A stretch of DNA of 64,000 nt, from NCBI RefSeq assembly GCF_000170895.1, contig NZ_ABCS01000049.1, positions 1-64,000 on the forward strand. The letters are read 5' to 3'. The translations under genes and the position numbers were made by a program. Under the pieces are notes generated by a model. The model ran no database searches, was not told the origin of the DNA, and saw only the letters and a program-made list of their open reading frames with translations. Each line of letters opens with the position of its first letter. Within the stretch, counting starts at the first letter, position 1. This document shows, one piece after another, positions 26,231-36,300 of the stretch. This DNA is from Plesiocystis pacifica SIR-1. Lineage in GTDB: Bacteria; Myxococcota_A; Polyangia; Nannocystales; Nannocystaceae.

Positions 26231-26259
26231 CTGCGAGTCGGTCCCGAACTGGCTCGCAG
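26231..26259. terminator. Hairpin between convergent genes
   Basis: CTGCGAG (26231-26237) pairs with CTCGCAG (26253-26259), extendable by two inner pairs, and is followed on the plus strand by TTTCTTG. It lies between the stops at 26191 (plus) and 26276 (minus) and best serves the ADYC gene. Confidence 0.6.
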
Positions 26260-26275
26260 TTTCTTGCGTGCCCGC

Positions 26276-29200
26276 TCAACCGCCGAACGAGCGCGCGTCG
26301 ATGGCCTGCAGCCGGACCTCGTGGCCTGAGCCCGCGCCCATGTACCAGCGCCGGGCTTCGCCAGCGAGGGCGTCGGCCCGAGTCAGGTCACCCTGGTCAG
26401 GGTCGGCCCGCTCGCCGAGGGCCTGGGCCAGGCGCCAGCGCGCGTCGGCCAAAGAGCGCTCGAGGTCCCGATCTCGAACCCGTTCGGCGGCCTGCTGAAA
26501 GCCCGCGACCGCGGACTCGAGCAGCGCAATCGCGGCGTCGCCCATGCCGGCGTCTGCCCGACAGCGCGCTAGGCCGACCTGGGCCTGGGCGACGTAGCGC
26601 GCCCGCCACCACTGCCCTGCGTCCTCGTCAAAGCTCTCGACGATGGTCTCGAACGCGCGCGCGGCCGAGTCCCGGTCGCCCTCGTCGAGCATCTCGAGGT
26701 AAGCCTGCGCGACGGCCCCGCGATCGCCACCCGTCGTGTCGACCTCGAGGGTGCGCTGGAAGGCCGCCCGCGCCGCTTGATCGGCCCCTCGCTCGAGCTC
26801 GAGCATGGCAAGGGAGTACTGGCAGTCGACCACCAACATGTGGGTAGGGTGATAGCGAGCGAAGCGCTCGCACAGCGGCGCGCGCTCGGCGACCACGAGC
26901 TCGGCGCTGGTCAAGTGGTGCGTCGCGCCCACGCCGTTGGCGAGGGTCAAGGGGTGATTCGGACCGAGCCGGGCCTCGAATTTGGCCGTCGCTCGCTGAG
27001 CGAGGGTGAGCGCCTCCTCGGGCTCCGCGACGAGCGCGAGGTTGCTCGAGATCCACAACAGCTCGAAGGCTTCGAGCCCGCCCTCGTCGCGCAAGGCCGC
27101 CGCCTCCACGAACGCCTTTCGGGCCCCCTCGCGGTCCCCTTCGGCCATGCGGGCCACGCCCACGTTGTTGAGCAAGAGCGCGTGGGCGAAGGCGCTGCCT
27201 GGAGTGCGGCGGGCGAGGGCCTCGCCGAGTTCGAGACGCGCGAGGTGTTCGGTGGGCACCTCGGCCGTCCGGGCTGCGAAGGCGTGGCGCGCCAGGGCCT
27301 CGAGAGCGAGCTCGTCCATGCCCGCCTCGAGGGCCGTCGTCGCGGCGACCTCGAGGGGCTGGATGGCCGCGTCGCGTCGGTCCATGTGCACGAGCACCCG
27401 CCCCCGGGCGAGCTCGATCTCGGCGATCAGCGGCGCGTGGGACAGCCCCCGGGCAAAGCCCAAGAGCGTGTCGAGCTCGGCGAGCGCCGCCTCGTAGCGG
27501 CCCGCGTGCTCCCAGGCCTCGAGGGTGATCAGCTTGGTCCGCTGCTCGTCGACGAGGCGGGCGAGCTCGGGGTCCTCGGGGGGCGGGACCTCGGCCTGGA
27601 GGGCCTCGAGGTCGGCGCAGCGGGCCAGGCTCGGCAGCTGCTCGACGACGTCGACGGCCTGCACCAGGGACAGCTCGCCCTCGCCCTCGCCCTGACGCAG
27701 GACCTCGACCGCGCCCTCGAGGGCGGCGAGGCGGCGGTCGAGGCACAAGGTCCGCTTGTCGAAGATCGCGTCGGACTGCTCCCCGCGCCCGTGCACCTCG
27801 CAGGCCTCGCGGTGCATGGTCGACCAGCGCTCGGCGTAGCCCGACAGCCCCGCGTCGACCCGGGCCCAGGCCGGCTCGGCGTAGTCGAGCTCCGTGGCGG
27901 CCATGGCCGCGCGCACCCCCTCGCGCTGCTCGGCGCCCCAGACCGCCTCGACCCGCTCCCGCGCGCCGGTGCACTGCGGCGCCTTCGGGCCCGAGCCCCC
28001 ACCGCTGACGCTCCAGGTCAGCGCGCCGGTCAGCGCGACGAGGGCGAGCGCGCCCGCGACGGTCAGCGCCCGACGCTGGCCGCGGTTGCGATCCCGGCCC
28101 AGCTCCGCGACCAGCTCGGCCATGGACGGAAAGCGCTCCTTGGGGTCGTTGTTCAGCCCGCGCAACAAGATCGGCAGGACCCAGCGCGGCACGTCGGCGT
28201 GGCCGCGCTCGGGCTCCTCGATGCGGCCGAGCAAGACCTTCTTGCGCAGCTCCTGCATGGTCTTGGCTGCGAACGGCCGGCGGCCAAACAGCGCCTCGAA
28301 GAGCGCGACGCAAAAGGCGAACTGATCAGCCTCGGGGCCGACGCGGTAGCCGAGGAACTGCTCTGGCGCCATGTAGGCCGGCGTGCCCATGACCGCCCCC
28401 GTGACCGTCAAGCGGGCGGCCAGGCGCGAGGACGAGCTGCTACCCAGCGAGCCCGCGCTCGGGGTGTTCGGCGTGTTCGGTGTATTCGGCGGACTCGTCC
28501 CCTCGGGCACGCCGAGCTCGGCGGATCCCGCAGCCATCGCCGGCGCGCCCGCGTCCCACTCCTCGCCCTCGCCGACGCCCCGGGCCAGGCCAAAGTCCAA
28601 CACCCGGACGCGGCCGTCCTCCCCGCGCAACAGGTTGTCGGGCTTGAAGTCGCGGTGGACCACGCCCGTGGCGTGGGCCGCGATCAGGCCCTCGCCCGCC
28701 TGGAGGTAGGCCTCGAGGATCGCCTCCCAACCCGGCGCCTCGTCAGTGATCCACCGCCGCATGGTCTTGCCGACGATGAACTCCATGACGATGAAGATCT
28801 GCCCGTCGAGGACGCCGACGTCGTGGACGGGAACGATGTTGGGGTGGGACAGGCGGGCGAGGGCCTGGGCCTCGCGCAGCAGCCGGGCCTGGGCCTCGTG
28901 GGTGACCCGCCCCCCAGCCCGGAGCAGCTTGAGGGCCACGCGTCGGTCGAGCTCGGGGTCGTAGGCCGTGTACACCGTGCCCATCCCCCCGGCCCCCAGC
29001 TCGTCGAGGATCACGAAGCGCCCGAGGCGATCGCTGGGCCTCGAAGCCCGCCCATCGGGGTAGCCAGGCGGCCCTGCGCCCCCTACTGGGCCCGCCGAGG
29101 ACGCGGCCAGGGTGTCCCGCTGCGCCTCGGGGCCTGCGAGCAGCGTCTCCCCGTACGCCTCCGGCGAATCTCCGTCCAAGGGCTGATCTGGCCTACTCAC
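26276..29200 (-). CDS. Ser/Thr protein kinase with transmembrane segment and TPR region
   Basis: About 974 residues. The kinase domain (FVILDELGAGGMGTVYTAYD) has ALKLL with the catalytic Lys, HRDFKPDN in the catalytic loop and DFGLARG, so it should be active. An insertion rich in NTP repeats (about 245-265) lies in the activation segment. A single transmembrane helix (VAGALALVALTGALTWSV) follows, then about 550 helical residues with TPR-like units, probably extracytoplasmic. The start is uncertain: GTG at 29200 is preferred, with ATG at 29266 and GTG at 29290 as longer options. It is divergent from an FHA regulator, a natural phosphothreonine-reading partner. Confidence 0.85.
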   Translation of the reverse strand: MSRPDQPLDGDSPEAYGETLLAGPEAQRDTLAASSAGPVGGAGPPGYPDGRASRPSDRLGRFVILDELGAGGMGTVYTAYDPELDRRVALKLLRAGGRVTHEAQARLLREAQALARLSHPNIVPVHDVGVLDGQIFIVMEFIVGKTMRRWITDEAPGWEAILEAYLQAGEGLIAAHATGVVHRDFKPDNLLRGEDGRVRVLDFGLARGVGEGEEWDAGAPAMAAGSAELGVPEGTSPPNTPNTPNTPSAGSLGSSSSSRLAARLTVTGAVMGTPAYMAPEQFLGYRVGPEADQFAFCVALFEALFGRRPFAAKTMQELRKKVLLGRIEEPERGHADVPRWVLPILLRGLNNDPKERFPSMAELVAELGRDRNRGQRRALTVAGALALVALTGALTWSVSGGGSGPKAPQCTGARERVEAVWGAEQREGVRAAMAATELDYAEPAWARVDAGLSGYAERWSTMHREACEVHGRGEQSDAIFDKRTLCLDRRLAALEGAVEVLRQGEGEGELSLVQAVDVVEQLPSLARCADLEALQAEVPPPEDPELARLVDEQRTKLITLEAWEHAGRYEAALAELDTLLGFARGLSHAPLIAEIELARGRVLVHMDRRDAAIQPLEVAATTALEAGMDELALEALARHAFAARTAEVPTEHLARLELGEALARRTPGSAFAHALLLNNVGVARMAEGDREGARKAFVEAAALRDEGGLEAFELLWISSNLALVAEPEEALTLAQRATAKFEARLGPNHPLTLANGVGATHHLTSAELVVAERAPLCERFARYHPTHMLVVDCQYSLAMLELERGADQAARAAFQRTLEVDTTGGDRGAVAQAYLEMLDEGDRDSAARAFETIVESFDEDAGQWWRARYVAQAQVGLARCRADAGMGDAAIALLESAVAGFQQAAERVRDRDLERSLADARWRLAQALGERADPDQGDLTRADALAGEARRWYMGAGSGHEVRLQAIDARSFGG

Positions 29201-29281
29201 CGTTCGATGGGCTACGGAACGCAGATCCGCAGCGCGGGCCCGCCCTCCACGCACAGTTTGCCCCATTCGGGCTCTCGGGGG

Positions 29282-29287
29282 TAGCGT
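29282..29287 (+). promoter_or_regulatory. Leaderless-type -10 element (TAGCGT, 7 nt before GTG)
   Basis: TAGCGT ends 7 nt before the GTG at 29295 of the FHA gene. If the kinase started at 29290 this element would lie next to its first codons. Confidence 0.5.
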
Positions 29288-29294
29288 CACCGAG

Positions 29295-30209
29295 GTGGCG
29301 ACCTTGCGTCAGATCGACGGTCACGAAGTTCGAACCCTCGACAGCGACACCCTCGTGGGTCGTTCGTCCGCTTGCAGCCTGCGGCTGAAGGCGTCCGATG
29401 TGTCCAAGGAGCACGCGGCGCTCAACTGGACCGGGGAGCAGTGGACGATCCGCGACCTCAACAGCCGCAACGGGACCTTCGTCGACGGGCGACGGCTCGG
29501 CTCGGGGGAGCGGGGCATCATCGCGGCCGGGACCCAGCTCGGCTTTGGAACCAGCGAGCGCTGGGTGTGCTCCGACGCCTCCCCGCCCCAGCTGTCCGCG
29601 ACGACCGCCGATGACCAGGAGCCCATCATCGTGTCCGGCCAGCAGAGCCTGGCGATCTACGCGGGCGAGGAGCTGCTCGCCTCGGTGTCCCGGGACATCC
29701 AGGGCCGCTGGGTGCTCGAGCGCGAGGAGGAGGTCACCTACGTGCGCTCGGGCGAGACGCACAGCATCGGCGGCCGGCCGTGGCAGCTGCGCCTGCCCGA
29801 GGTCAGCGCGACCACGGACGTGTCCGACGGCGTGCGCACCGTGACCGCCACGCGCCTGCGCCTGCTCGTCGCCGAAGACGGCACCGTCCACGCCCAGGCC
29901 CACGTCCAGGGCGAGGTCATCGACCTGCGCCGCCGGGGCCACCACGCGCTGCTCTTGGGTCTGGCGCGGCTGCGCAAGGCCGACCAGGCCGCGGGCAAGA
30001 GCGACTTCGACGCGGGCTGGATCAACTACCGCAAGCTCCAGGACCTCCTGGACTGCACCCGCAACCTGATCAACGTCAACGTCCACCGGGCGCGCAAGCA
30101 GTTCGAGGAGCACGAGTTCATCGACGCCGGCTGCTTGATCGAGCGCAAGCAGCACACCGGCAAGCTGCGCCTGGGCGTGAGCGAGGTCGAGATCCTCAGC
30201 GAGAGCTAG
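29295..30209 (+). CDS. FHA-domain protein with C-terminal helical DNA-binding-like domain
   Basis: A 304-residue protein. Residues about 15-90 form an FHA domain with the phosphothreonine-binding signature: VGRSSACSLRL, SKEHAALNW, DLNSRNGTFVDG. A middle beta-rich segment follows. The C-terminal 90 residues (ALLLGLARLRKADQAA, GWINYRKLQDLL, NLINVNVHRARKQFEE) look like a winged-helix domain. Proteins of this build are frequent beside myxobacterial kinases and may connect kinase activity to transcription; this is inference. GTG start with TAGCGT 7 nt upstream. Confidence 0.8.
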   Translation: MATLRQIDGHEVRTLDSDTLVGRSSACSLRLKASDVSKEHAALNWTGEQWTIRDLNSRNGTFVDGRRLGSGERGIIAAGTQLGFGTSERWVCSDASPPQLSATTADDQEPIIVSGQQSLAIYAGEELLASVSRDIQGRWVLEREEEVTYVRSGETHSIGGRPWQLRLPEVSATTDVSDGVRTVTATRLRLLVAEDGTVHAQAHVQGEVIDLRRRGHHALLLGLARLRKADQAAGKSDFDAGWINYRKLQDLLDCTRNLINVNVHRARKQFEEHEFIDAGCLIERKQHTGKLRLGVSEVEILSES

Positions 30210-30221
30210 CCGGGCTCCGCT

Positions 30222-30995
30222 TCAGTCTTCGCCGGTGACCACGACCACGGCCGCGCGCTCGGGCCCATGGACCCCGAGCGCCCAGTCGAAGGTGCTGCGG
30301 CTGACCGGGGTCGAGCCCCGCGAAGACTTCCCGAGGGGGCTGCCGTTGACCAGCCGAGCATGCGGCGCGAGCTCGACCAGTAGGGTCTCGCCCGCCGCCT
30401 CGGCCGCCCCTGCGGGAGCCCGCGCGGGGTTTCGCTGGCTTCGGTAGGCGAGGTCGCGGGTGAGCGCGAAGCTGAGGTCGGCACCGGCCTCGTCCGTGGT
30501 CACCGGCCGCCAGCCCCCGCCAATGGGGAACATGCCCACGGCGAGCAAGAGCTGGTCCGCCAACGCGACTGGGTCGCGCTCGGTGGAGACCACGACGATC
30601 GCGACCCCGTCCCCGGTGCGCGCGGCGGTCTCGACCACGGCCTGCGACGAGGCCTGCTCGTCGCGCTCGAGCTCGAGCCGGTCCAAGATCCACTGGCTCG
30701 AGTCCTTCGGCGGTCGAGGCCGGCGCGGGCGCAGCTTCAGCAGGCGCGTGCGCTGGGCGATCACCTCCTGCCAGTACGGCACGACGTGGGTATTTCCGTG
30801 CTTTCGCACGTAGCTCAGGGACCTCCGGGCCTCGTCGAGGCGCCCCGGGTCCATGACCGCCGCGGCCGCGAGCTCTTCGTCGGGACCAAAGGCCTCGTAG
30901 GCCCACGCGGCGAGGTGCGAGGGCACCGTCGCCAGCGACGCGACGCGCCGGAGGGCGTCGGCCGAGGACGCTTGGGTCAGCTCCAAGACGGGCAT
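30222..30995 (-). CDS. Conserved hypothetical protein
   Basis: A 257-residue soluble protein with no recognised domain. Residues about 1-75 are helical (LELTQASSADALRRVASL, WAYEAFGPDEELAAAAVM). A basic Pro/Arg-rich joint (KLRPRRPRPP) follows, and then an alpha/beta half (GVAIVVVSTERDPVALADQLL, ERAAVVVVTGED). ATG at 30995 is chosen over GTG 30998 because TATCGT lies exactly 6 nt upstream. It is convergent with the FHA gene (12-nt gap) and divergent from the reductase. No signal peptide or membrane segment is visible. Confidence 0.6.
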   Translation of the reverse strand: MPVLELTQASSADALRRVASLATVPSHLAAWAYEAFGPDEELAAAAVMDPGRLDEARRSLSYVRKHGNTHVVPYWQEVIAQRTRLLKLRPRRPRPPKDSSQWILDRLELERDEQASSQAVVETAARTGDGVAIVVVSTERDPVALADQLLLAVGMFPIGGGWRPVTTDEAGADLSFALTRDLAYRSQRNPARAPAGAAEAAGETLLVELAPHARLVNGSPLGKSSRGSTPVSRSTFDWALGVHGPERAAVVVVTGED

Positions 30996-31001
30996 CACCC
31001 A

Positions 31002-31007
31002 ACGATA
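31002..31007 (-). promoter_or_regulatory. Leaderless-type -10 element (TATCGT, 6 nt before ATG)
   Basis: TATCGT on the minus strand, 6 nt before the ATG at 30995. Confidence 0.5.
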
Positions 31008-31048
31008 GCTCGGCGAAGGCCTCGAGGTCGTGTATGCAGGTCTGGACC

Positions 31049-32161
31049 ATGGCCATCACCGGAAAGCAGCTGTTCACCACCCTCGAAGCCGACGGCTCCC
31101 TCACCCTCGAGCTCGACGAGGTCACCGTCCCCGAGCCCCAGGACAACCAGGTCGTGGTCCAGATGGAGGCCGCGCCGATCAACCCCTCGGACCTGGCGAT
31201 CCTGACCAGCAAGGCGGACTTCGAGAACGCCGAGTACGCCCCGGGGCGGGTCGTCGCCAAGCTCGACGAGCCGTGGCTCTCGGGTCTGCGCGGGCGCCAC
31301 GGGCAGCGGCTGGTGGCCGGCAACGAGGGCGCGGGCGTGGTCGTGGCCACGGGCGACGCCCCCATGGCCAAGGCGCTCATGGGCCAGCGGGTCGCGTGCG
31401 TGCCGGGCCACGCCTTTAGCCAGTACGCCCTCGCCCAGGCCCACCTGTGCCTGCCGCTGGGCGAGCACTCCAGCGAGGCGGGCGCGAGCGCCTTCGTCAA
31501 CCCGATGACCGCCCTGGGCTTCGTCGAGACCGCCAAGGCCGAGGGCCACGGCGCCATCCTCCACCTCGCCGCCGCCTCCAACCTCGGCCAGATGCTCAAC
31601 CGCGTGTGCCAAGAGGACGGCATGAAGCTCGTCAACATCGTCCGCCGCGAGAGCCAGGTCGAGCTGCTGCGCAGCCAGGGCGCCGAGTACGTCGTGAACT
31701 CCTCGGACGAGGACTTCATGGCCCAGCTGCGGGCGGCCATCGACGCCACCGGTGCCTTCCTCGGCTTCGATCCCATCGGCGGCGGGACCATGACCGACGC
31801 CTGCCTCGCGGCCATGGAGCAGGTCGCCGCGTCGAAGATGAGCGAGTACTCGCGCTACGGCTCGACCCAGGACAAGAAGATGTACATGTACGGTCGGCTC
31901 GACCTCAACCCGACCATCCTGACCCCGCGCTACGGCCTGCAGTGGACCATCTCGGGCTGGCTGCTCACTCCCTTCCTGCAGCGCGCGGGCCTGCCCACGC
32001 TCATCGCCATGCGCCAGCGCGTGCTCGAGAACCTGGGCACGACCTTCGCCAGTTCTTACAAGGCGCGGGTCAGCCTCGAGCAGATGCTGACCAAGGAGGC
32101 GATCTTGGATTATCAGCAGATGAAGACCGGCGAGAAGTACCTCGTCACCCCCCAGGCCTGA
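31049..32161 (+). CDS. Medium-chain dehydrogenase/reductase (quinone-oxidoreductase-like)
   Basis: About 370 residues of the zinc-type alcohol dehydrogenase superfamily. The GroES-like N-terminal domain has APINPSDLAIL and GNEGAGVVVATG. The Rossmann half has a variant nucleotide motif (ILHLAAASNLGQMLNRV) in place of the usual GxGxxG. The zinc-binding Cys/His of alcohol dehydrogenases are not present, so it is probably an NADPH-dependent quinone or enone reductase; substrate unknown. A second ATG at 31034 would add five residues. It is convergent with the 32205 kinase gene. Confidence 0.8.
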   Translation: MAITGKQLFTTLEADGSLTLELDEVTVPEPQDNQVVVQMEAAPINPSDLAILTSKADFENAEYAPGRVVAKLDEPWLSGLRGRHGQRLVAGNEGAGVVVATGDAPMAKALMGQRVACVPGHAFSQYALAQAHLCLPLGEHSSEAGASAFVNPMTALGFVETAKAEGHGAILHLAAASNLGQMLNRVCQEDGMKLVNIVRRESQVELLRSQGAEYVVNSSDEDFMAQLRAAIDATGAFLGFDPIGGGTMTDACLAAMEQVAASKMSEYSRYGSTQDKKMYMYGRLDLNPTILTPRYGLQWTISGWLLTPFLQRAGLPTLIAMRQRVLENLGTTFASSYKARVSLEQMLTKEAILDYQQMKTGEKYLVTPQA

Positions 32162-32204
32162 CCTTCGCTACCGTCGTGGACGAGCCGCGCCACGTCCACG
32201 ACGC

Positions 32205-33161
32205 TCAACCCCAGGTCCGGCGCCACCACGAGGCGCCCGCGCCCAGGGCCCGGGTCAGCCCGCTCATCGACTCGTGGCGGCGCTCGGGATCCACGGCCAG
32301 GCCCTGCGCCAGGGCCTTGCGCAGCGCCCGGGGGACCCGCTCTCCCCGACCGCCCGAGGCCGACGCGCGGTGCTCGGGTGCGACCGGCGGGCCCTCGCGG
32401 ATGTCTCGGGACTCGAAGGGTCGGGCGCCGTAGAGGGCCTCCCACAGCGCGACGCAGAAGCTGAATTGGTCGGAGCGCGGCGAGCTCGAGGCCAGGCGCC
32501 ACAGCAGCTCGGGGGCCATGTAGATCCGGGTCCCGCCCTGGCACTCCTGGCGCTCGGCCTCGCTGGCCTCGGCGAAGCTGCGGGCCAGGCCAAAGTCGAA
32601 CAGCACGACCCGCCCCGGGGTGATGCACACGTTCTCGGGCTTGACGTCGCCGTGGACCAGGCCGCGCTCGTGGGTCGCCAGCAGGCCCTCGGCGATCTGT
32701 CCGAACACGCGGCACAGCGCCTCGAGCTTGGGCGCCTCGGCGTCGATCCACTCGCGCAGGGTCGGGCCCTCGAGGCGCTCCATGACCAGGAAGCTCAGCG
32801 CCTGCCCCTCGCCCCGACCGCCGCCGTCGAGGGCGATGGAGCCGGCGTCGACCACCGTCACCACGTTGGGGTGGCCCACGGTCGCGAGCCGACGGGCCCC
32901 GAGGCTGTGCTCGCGCAGGGCCTCGGCGCTCGGGGCCAGGCTGAGCTTGAGGGCGAGCTCGCCCGCGCCCTCGCCCTCCGCGACGGCGTAGACGACCCCC
33001 TCCCCGCCGCGGCCGAGCTCCCTCGAGACGCGGTAGCGACCCACCTTCGCCCCCGGGCTGAGCTCGAGCCCGGCCTGGCCCACGACGCCGCTCAGGGGAT
33101 CGCCGATCACCGAGACCCGCGAATGCTGCGTGGCATCCATGGTGTCCGCGGTCTCTTCCAC
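32205..33161 (-). CDS. Ser/Thr protein kinase with HGD catalytic loop
   Basis: A 318-residue cytoplasmic kinase without a membrane segment or extra domain. The nucleotide loop is LGRGGEGVVYAV; the catalytic Lys is in ALKLSLA; the catalytic loop reads HGDVKPEN, so the usual Arg of HRD is Gly; the metal motif is DFGLARS. Non-RD kinases often do not need activation-loop phosphorylation. The Gly-rich nucleotide loop is intact, so it is likely active. The start is GTG at 33161: TATCAT lies 7 nt upstream and reading begins VEETADTMDATQ. The internal ATG at 33140 is an alternative. Confidence 0.8.
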   Translation of the reverse strand: MEETADTMDATQHSRVSVIGDPLSGVVGQAGLELSPGAKVGRYRVSRELGRGGEGVVYAVAEGEGAGELALKLSLAPSAEALREHSLGARRLATVGHPNVVTVVDAGSIALDGGGRGEGQALSFLVMERLEGPTLREWIDAEAPKLEALCRVFGQIAEGLLATHERGLVHGDVKPENVCITPGRVVLFDFGLARSFAEASEAERQECQGGTRIYMAPELLWRLASSSPRSDQFSFCVALWEALYGARPFESRDIREGPPVAPEHRASASGGRGERVPRALRKALAQGLAVDPERRHESMSGLTRALGAGASWWRRTWG

Positions 33162-33168
33162 CGCCGCG

Positions 33169-33174
33169 ATGATA
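33169..33174 (-). promoter_or_regulatory. Leaderless-type -10 element (TATCAT, 7 nt before GTG)
   Basis: TATCAT on the minus strand, 7 nt before the GTG at 33161. It is the reason this start is preferred over the ATG at 33140. Confidence 0.5.
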
Positions 33175-33372
33175 GCAGGGCGAGCGGGTCGGGGGCGGGT
33201 CCGCGCCTTTCCCTGGCGAGCGGGGAACATCGGCGCGCTGGCGACGTCGGAGACCACCGTGCCCCCCACCGTGCCCCCCGGCCTCGAGCCCCCCCGAGAC
33301 TCCTCCTCGCCGGCAACTTCGTCGGTGTTTGCGTTGACGGGGCTTCGCTCCAGGTGTGAGCCTCGAAGGGCG

Positions 33373-36300
33373 ATGCCCGGCGTCACTGCGCTCCCCCCTT
33401 CGCCCAGCTCGGCGGCCCCCCGCCCGGGGCTCCTGGTCGCCTGGCTGGCGACCTTCCTGCTGCTGACCCTGACCGCGGCCTGCGGCGCCAACCGAGGCCT
33501 GGGCGATCATCCCCCGCAGATCAACTCGAACACCGAGCAGCTGCCCACCTTCGAGCCCGCCACGGTCGCCGCCGGCACCCGCGAGGGCGACGCGGGCCTG
33601 CGCGAGGGTGACGCGCGCTCGGGTCCGCCGGCGCCCCCCGAGCCCCCCGAGCCCCCGCCCCTGCCCGAGCCCGAGCTCACCGCTGCCTACCCCCAGGGCG
33701 AGGCCAGCCCCTACTCCGAGATCACCCTCCGCTTCAACCGCCCCATGGTCCCCCTGGGCACCCAGGACTGGATGACCCCCGCGGAGGCCGGCCTGCGCGT
33801 CGATCCGCCGATCGCCGGCAAGGTGCACTGGATCGAGCCCACCCGCCTCGAGTTCGTGCCCGACGACCCCCTGCCCCTCGCGCGCGCCTACACGGTCCAC
33901 TACGAGGCCGAGCTGACCGCCGTCGACGGCCCGAGCAAGCGCTTCGTCCGAGACTGGAGCTTCTTCACCGAGGGCCCCTCGGTCAGCATGCACGTCAACG
34001 AGAATCACTGGAAGGCCCGGGTGTTGGTCAACACCAGCCAGAGCGTGAAGCTCTCGACCCTGCGCAAGCACACCCGGGCCGAGGTCACCGACGCCCAGGG
34101 CACGACCCGGTCCGCGGACATCAAGATCCGCGCCCTGCCCCGCGACCGCGACGGCTGGCGCGAGGCGGACTACGAGATCCGCCCCGTCGGTCGCTGGCCG
34201 GCGGACAGCACCGTGGTCATCCACGTCGACAAAGACCTGGTCGGTACCAAGGGGCCGCGGCCCATGGGCTACGACGAGCACTTCTCCTTCGAGCCCACGG
34301 GCCACGTCTGGGTGAACTCCCACACCTGCCTGGGCGGCAACTACACCGACGGCTGCGAGATCGGGCCCGTCGAATTCGCGCTCTCGACCCCGATCCGCCG
34401 CGGCGAGGCCCGCAAGGTGACCATCGAGCCGGCGCTCGACGGCGGCGGCGGCCAGGCCACGGGTCGTCGCTACGACTGGCGCAGGAGCGGCCCGCCCAAG
34501 GCCCTCGACGCCTACGACACCATCCGCGTGTGGGGCGAGTTCGAGGTCGGGAAGACCTACACCGTCACGATCTCCGGGCTCAAAGACATCCACGGCCAGA
34601 CCCAGGCCGACCCCTACGTCGAGACCCTGACCTTCGTCGAGCCGCCGCCCGCCCTCGACGTCAGCCCGCGCTCGGGCACCTTCCCCGCCGCCGAGCCGAC
34701 CATGGCGGGGGTCGAGAGCCGCCACCTCGAGAGCCTCGTGACCCGCGCGGTGGTGCTGACCGGCGAGACGGCCGTGGACGCCTACCTCGCCTACACGCAG
34801 TTCGGCGGCAACGACCCGGCCCGCGAGGCGCCGCTGGTCCGCGCCCTCGCCAAGATCCCCACCCGCGACCACGCCCTCAGCCACAAGGGCGGCTTCGCGT
34901 GGTCCTCGGCGACCATCGACCTCCAGGCCGAGAGCGGCCACCAGACCGGCCTCGTCGCCTTCGAGATCGCCCCCGGTCCGCTCCTCGCCCGCGCCCAGGG
35001 TCGGCGCGTGCCCAAGTCCAAGCGCGGGCTGATCCAGCTCAGCGACCTCGGCGTGAGCGTGGCCGACACGGCCCCCCGCGGGGTGATCCGCGTGGCCAAG
35101 CTGAGCACCGACGCCCCGGCAGCGGGGGCGATCGTCGAGCTCGTCGACGGCAAGGGCGACGTCGTGCCCGTGGGCCGAGCCGACGGCGACGGCCTCGTGG
35201 AGCTCGGGCCCGAGCTCGACGTCGCCCCCGGCCAGCTCCTGCGCGTGCGCCACGACGGCGACAGCCTGCTGATGAGCGCGCGCGAGCTCGCGTCGCTCCA
35301 CCACCACCCGAGCTGGCACGACACCGAGCTGCGCCCCGGCGAGAAGGTGCGCGCGGCCCTGATGACCGAGCGCTCGCTCTACAAGCCCGGCGAGGTCGTG
35401 CGCGCCATGGGCTGGGCCAGCGTCGCCAGCCCCTACGAGCTGAGCTCGCTCACCCCCCTGCCCAAGAACACCAAGGTCGCCCTCGAGCTCCGCGACTTCC
35501 GCGATGAGCTCATCGACACGGCCACGGTCCAGGCCAAGGCCCACGGCAAGTTCTGGGCGACCCTCGAGGTCCCGGACACCGCCAGCTTGGGCGACTACAC
35601 CGTCACGGCCAAGCTGCTCAACGACTCGGTCCAGGCCTCCCTGCGCGTCAAGGACTACGCCGTGCCCGAGTTCGAGGTCTCGGCGACCCTCGCCGACGGC
35701 GACCTCCACCACGGCGAGCGGACCAGCGCGAAGGTCCGCGCCAGCTACTACTTCGGCGGCCCCGTCCCGATGACCCGCTTCCGCGACGTGACCCAGTGCA
35801 CGGTCACCGACTTCCGCCCGCCGGGCTTCGAGCCGAACTGGCGCGTGGGGCCGCGGCGCGAGTGGAGGCGCCACTACGCCAGCACCGGCGGCTACAGCGT
35901 GGTCCGCCCGATCACCCCGGCCCAAGAGCAAGGGCGCATGGACTACGAGCTGACCCCCAGCTCCTCCGACACCGGCCTGCCCGCGACCTGCAAGCACAGC
36001 GTGGCCGTGGCCGACGCGAGCGAGCGTGAAATTGGTGCTGAGGCTACGGTCTGGCTGCACCCCCAGTTCTACCTGGGCATGGCCCACACCCGCAGCATCG
36101 AGGCCGGCGAGACCCTCGAGGTCGACGCCCGCACCGTCGACTACGACGGCTCCGCTCGCCCCGTCGACAGCGTCGTCATCGAGCTGACCCGCAGCTACTC
36201 CCGCGAGCAGTACGAGCGCGTCGACGGCGAGCGCGAGTTCGTCGGCTTCGTCCACGAGCGCGAGGTGCTGCCCGCGTGCACCACCCAGACCGACGGCGAG

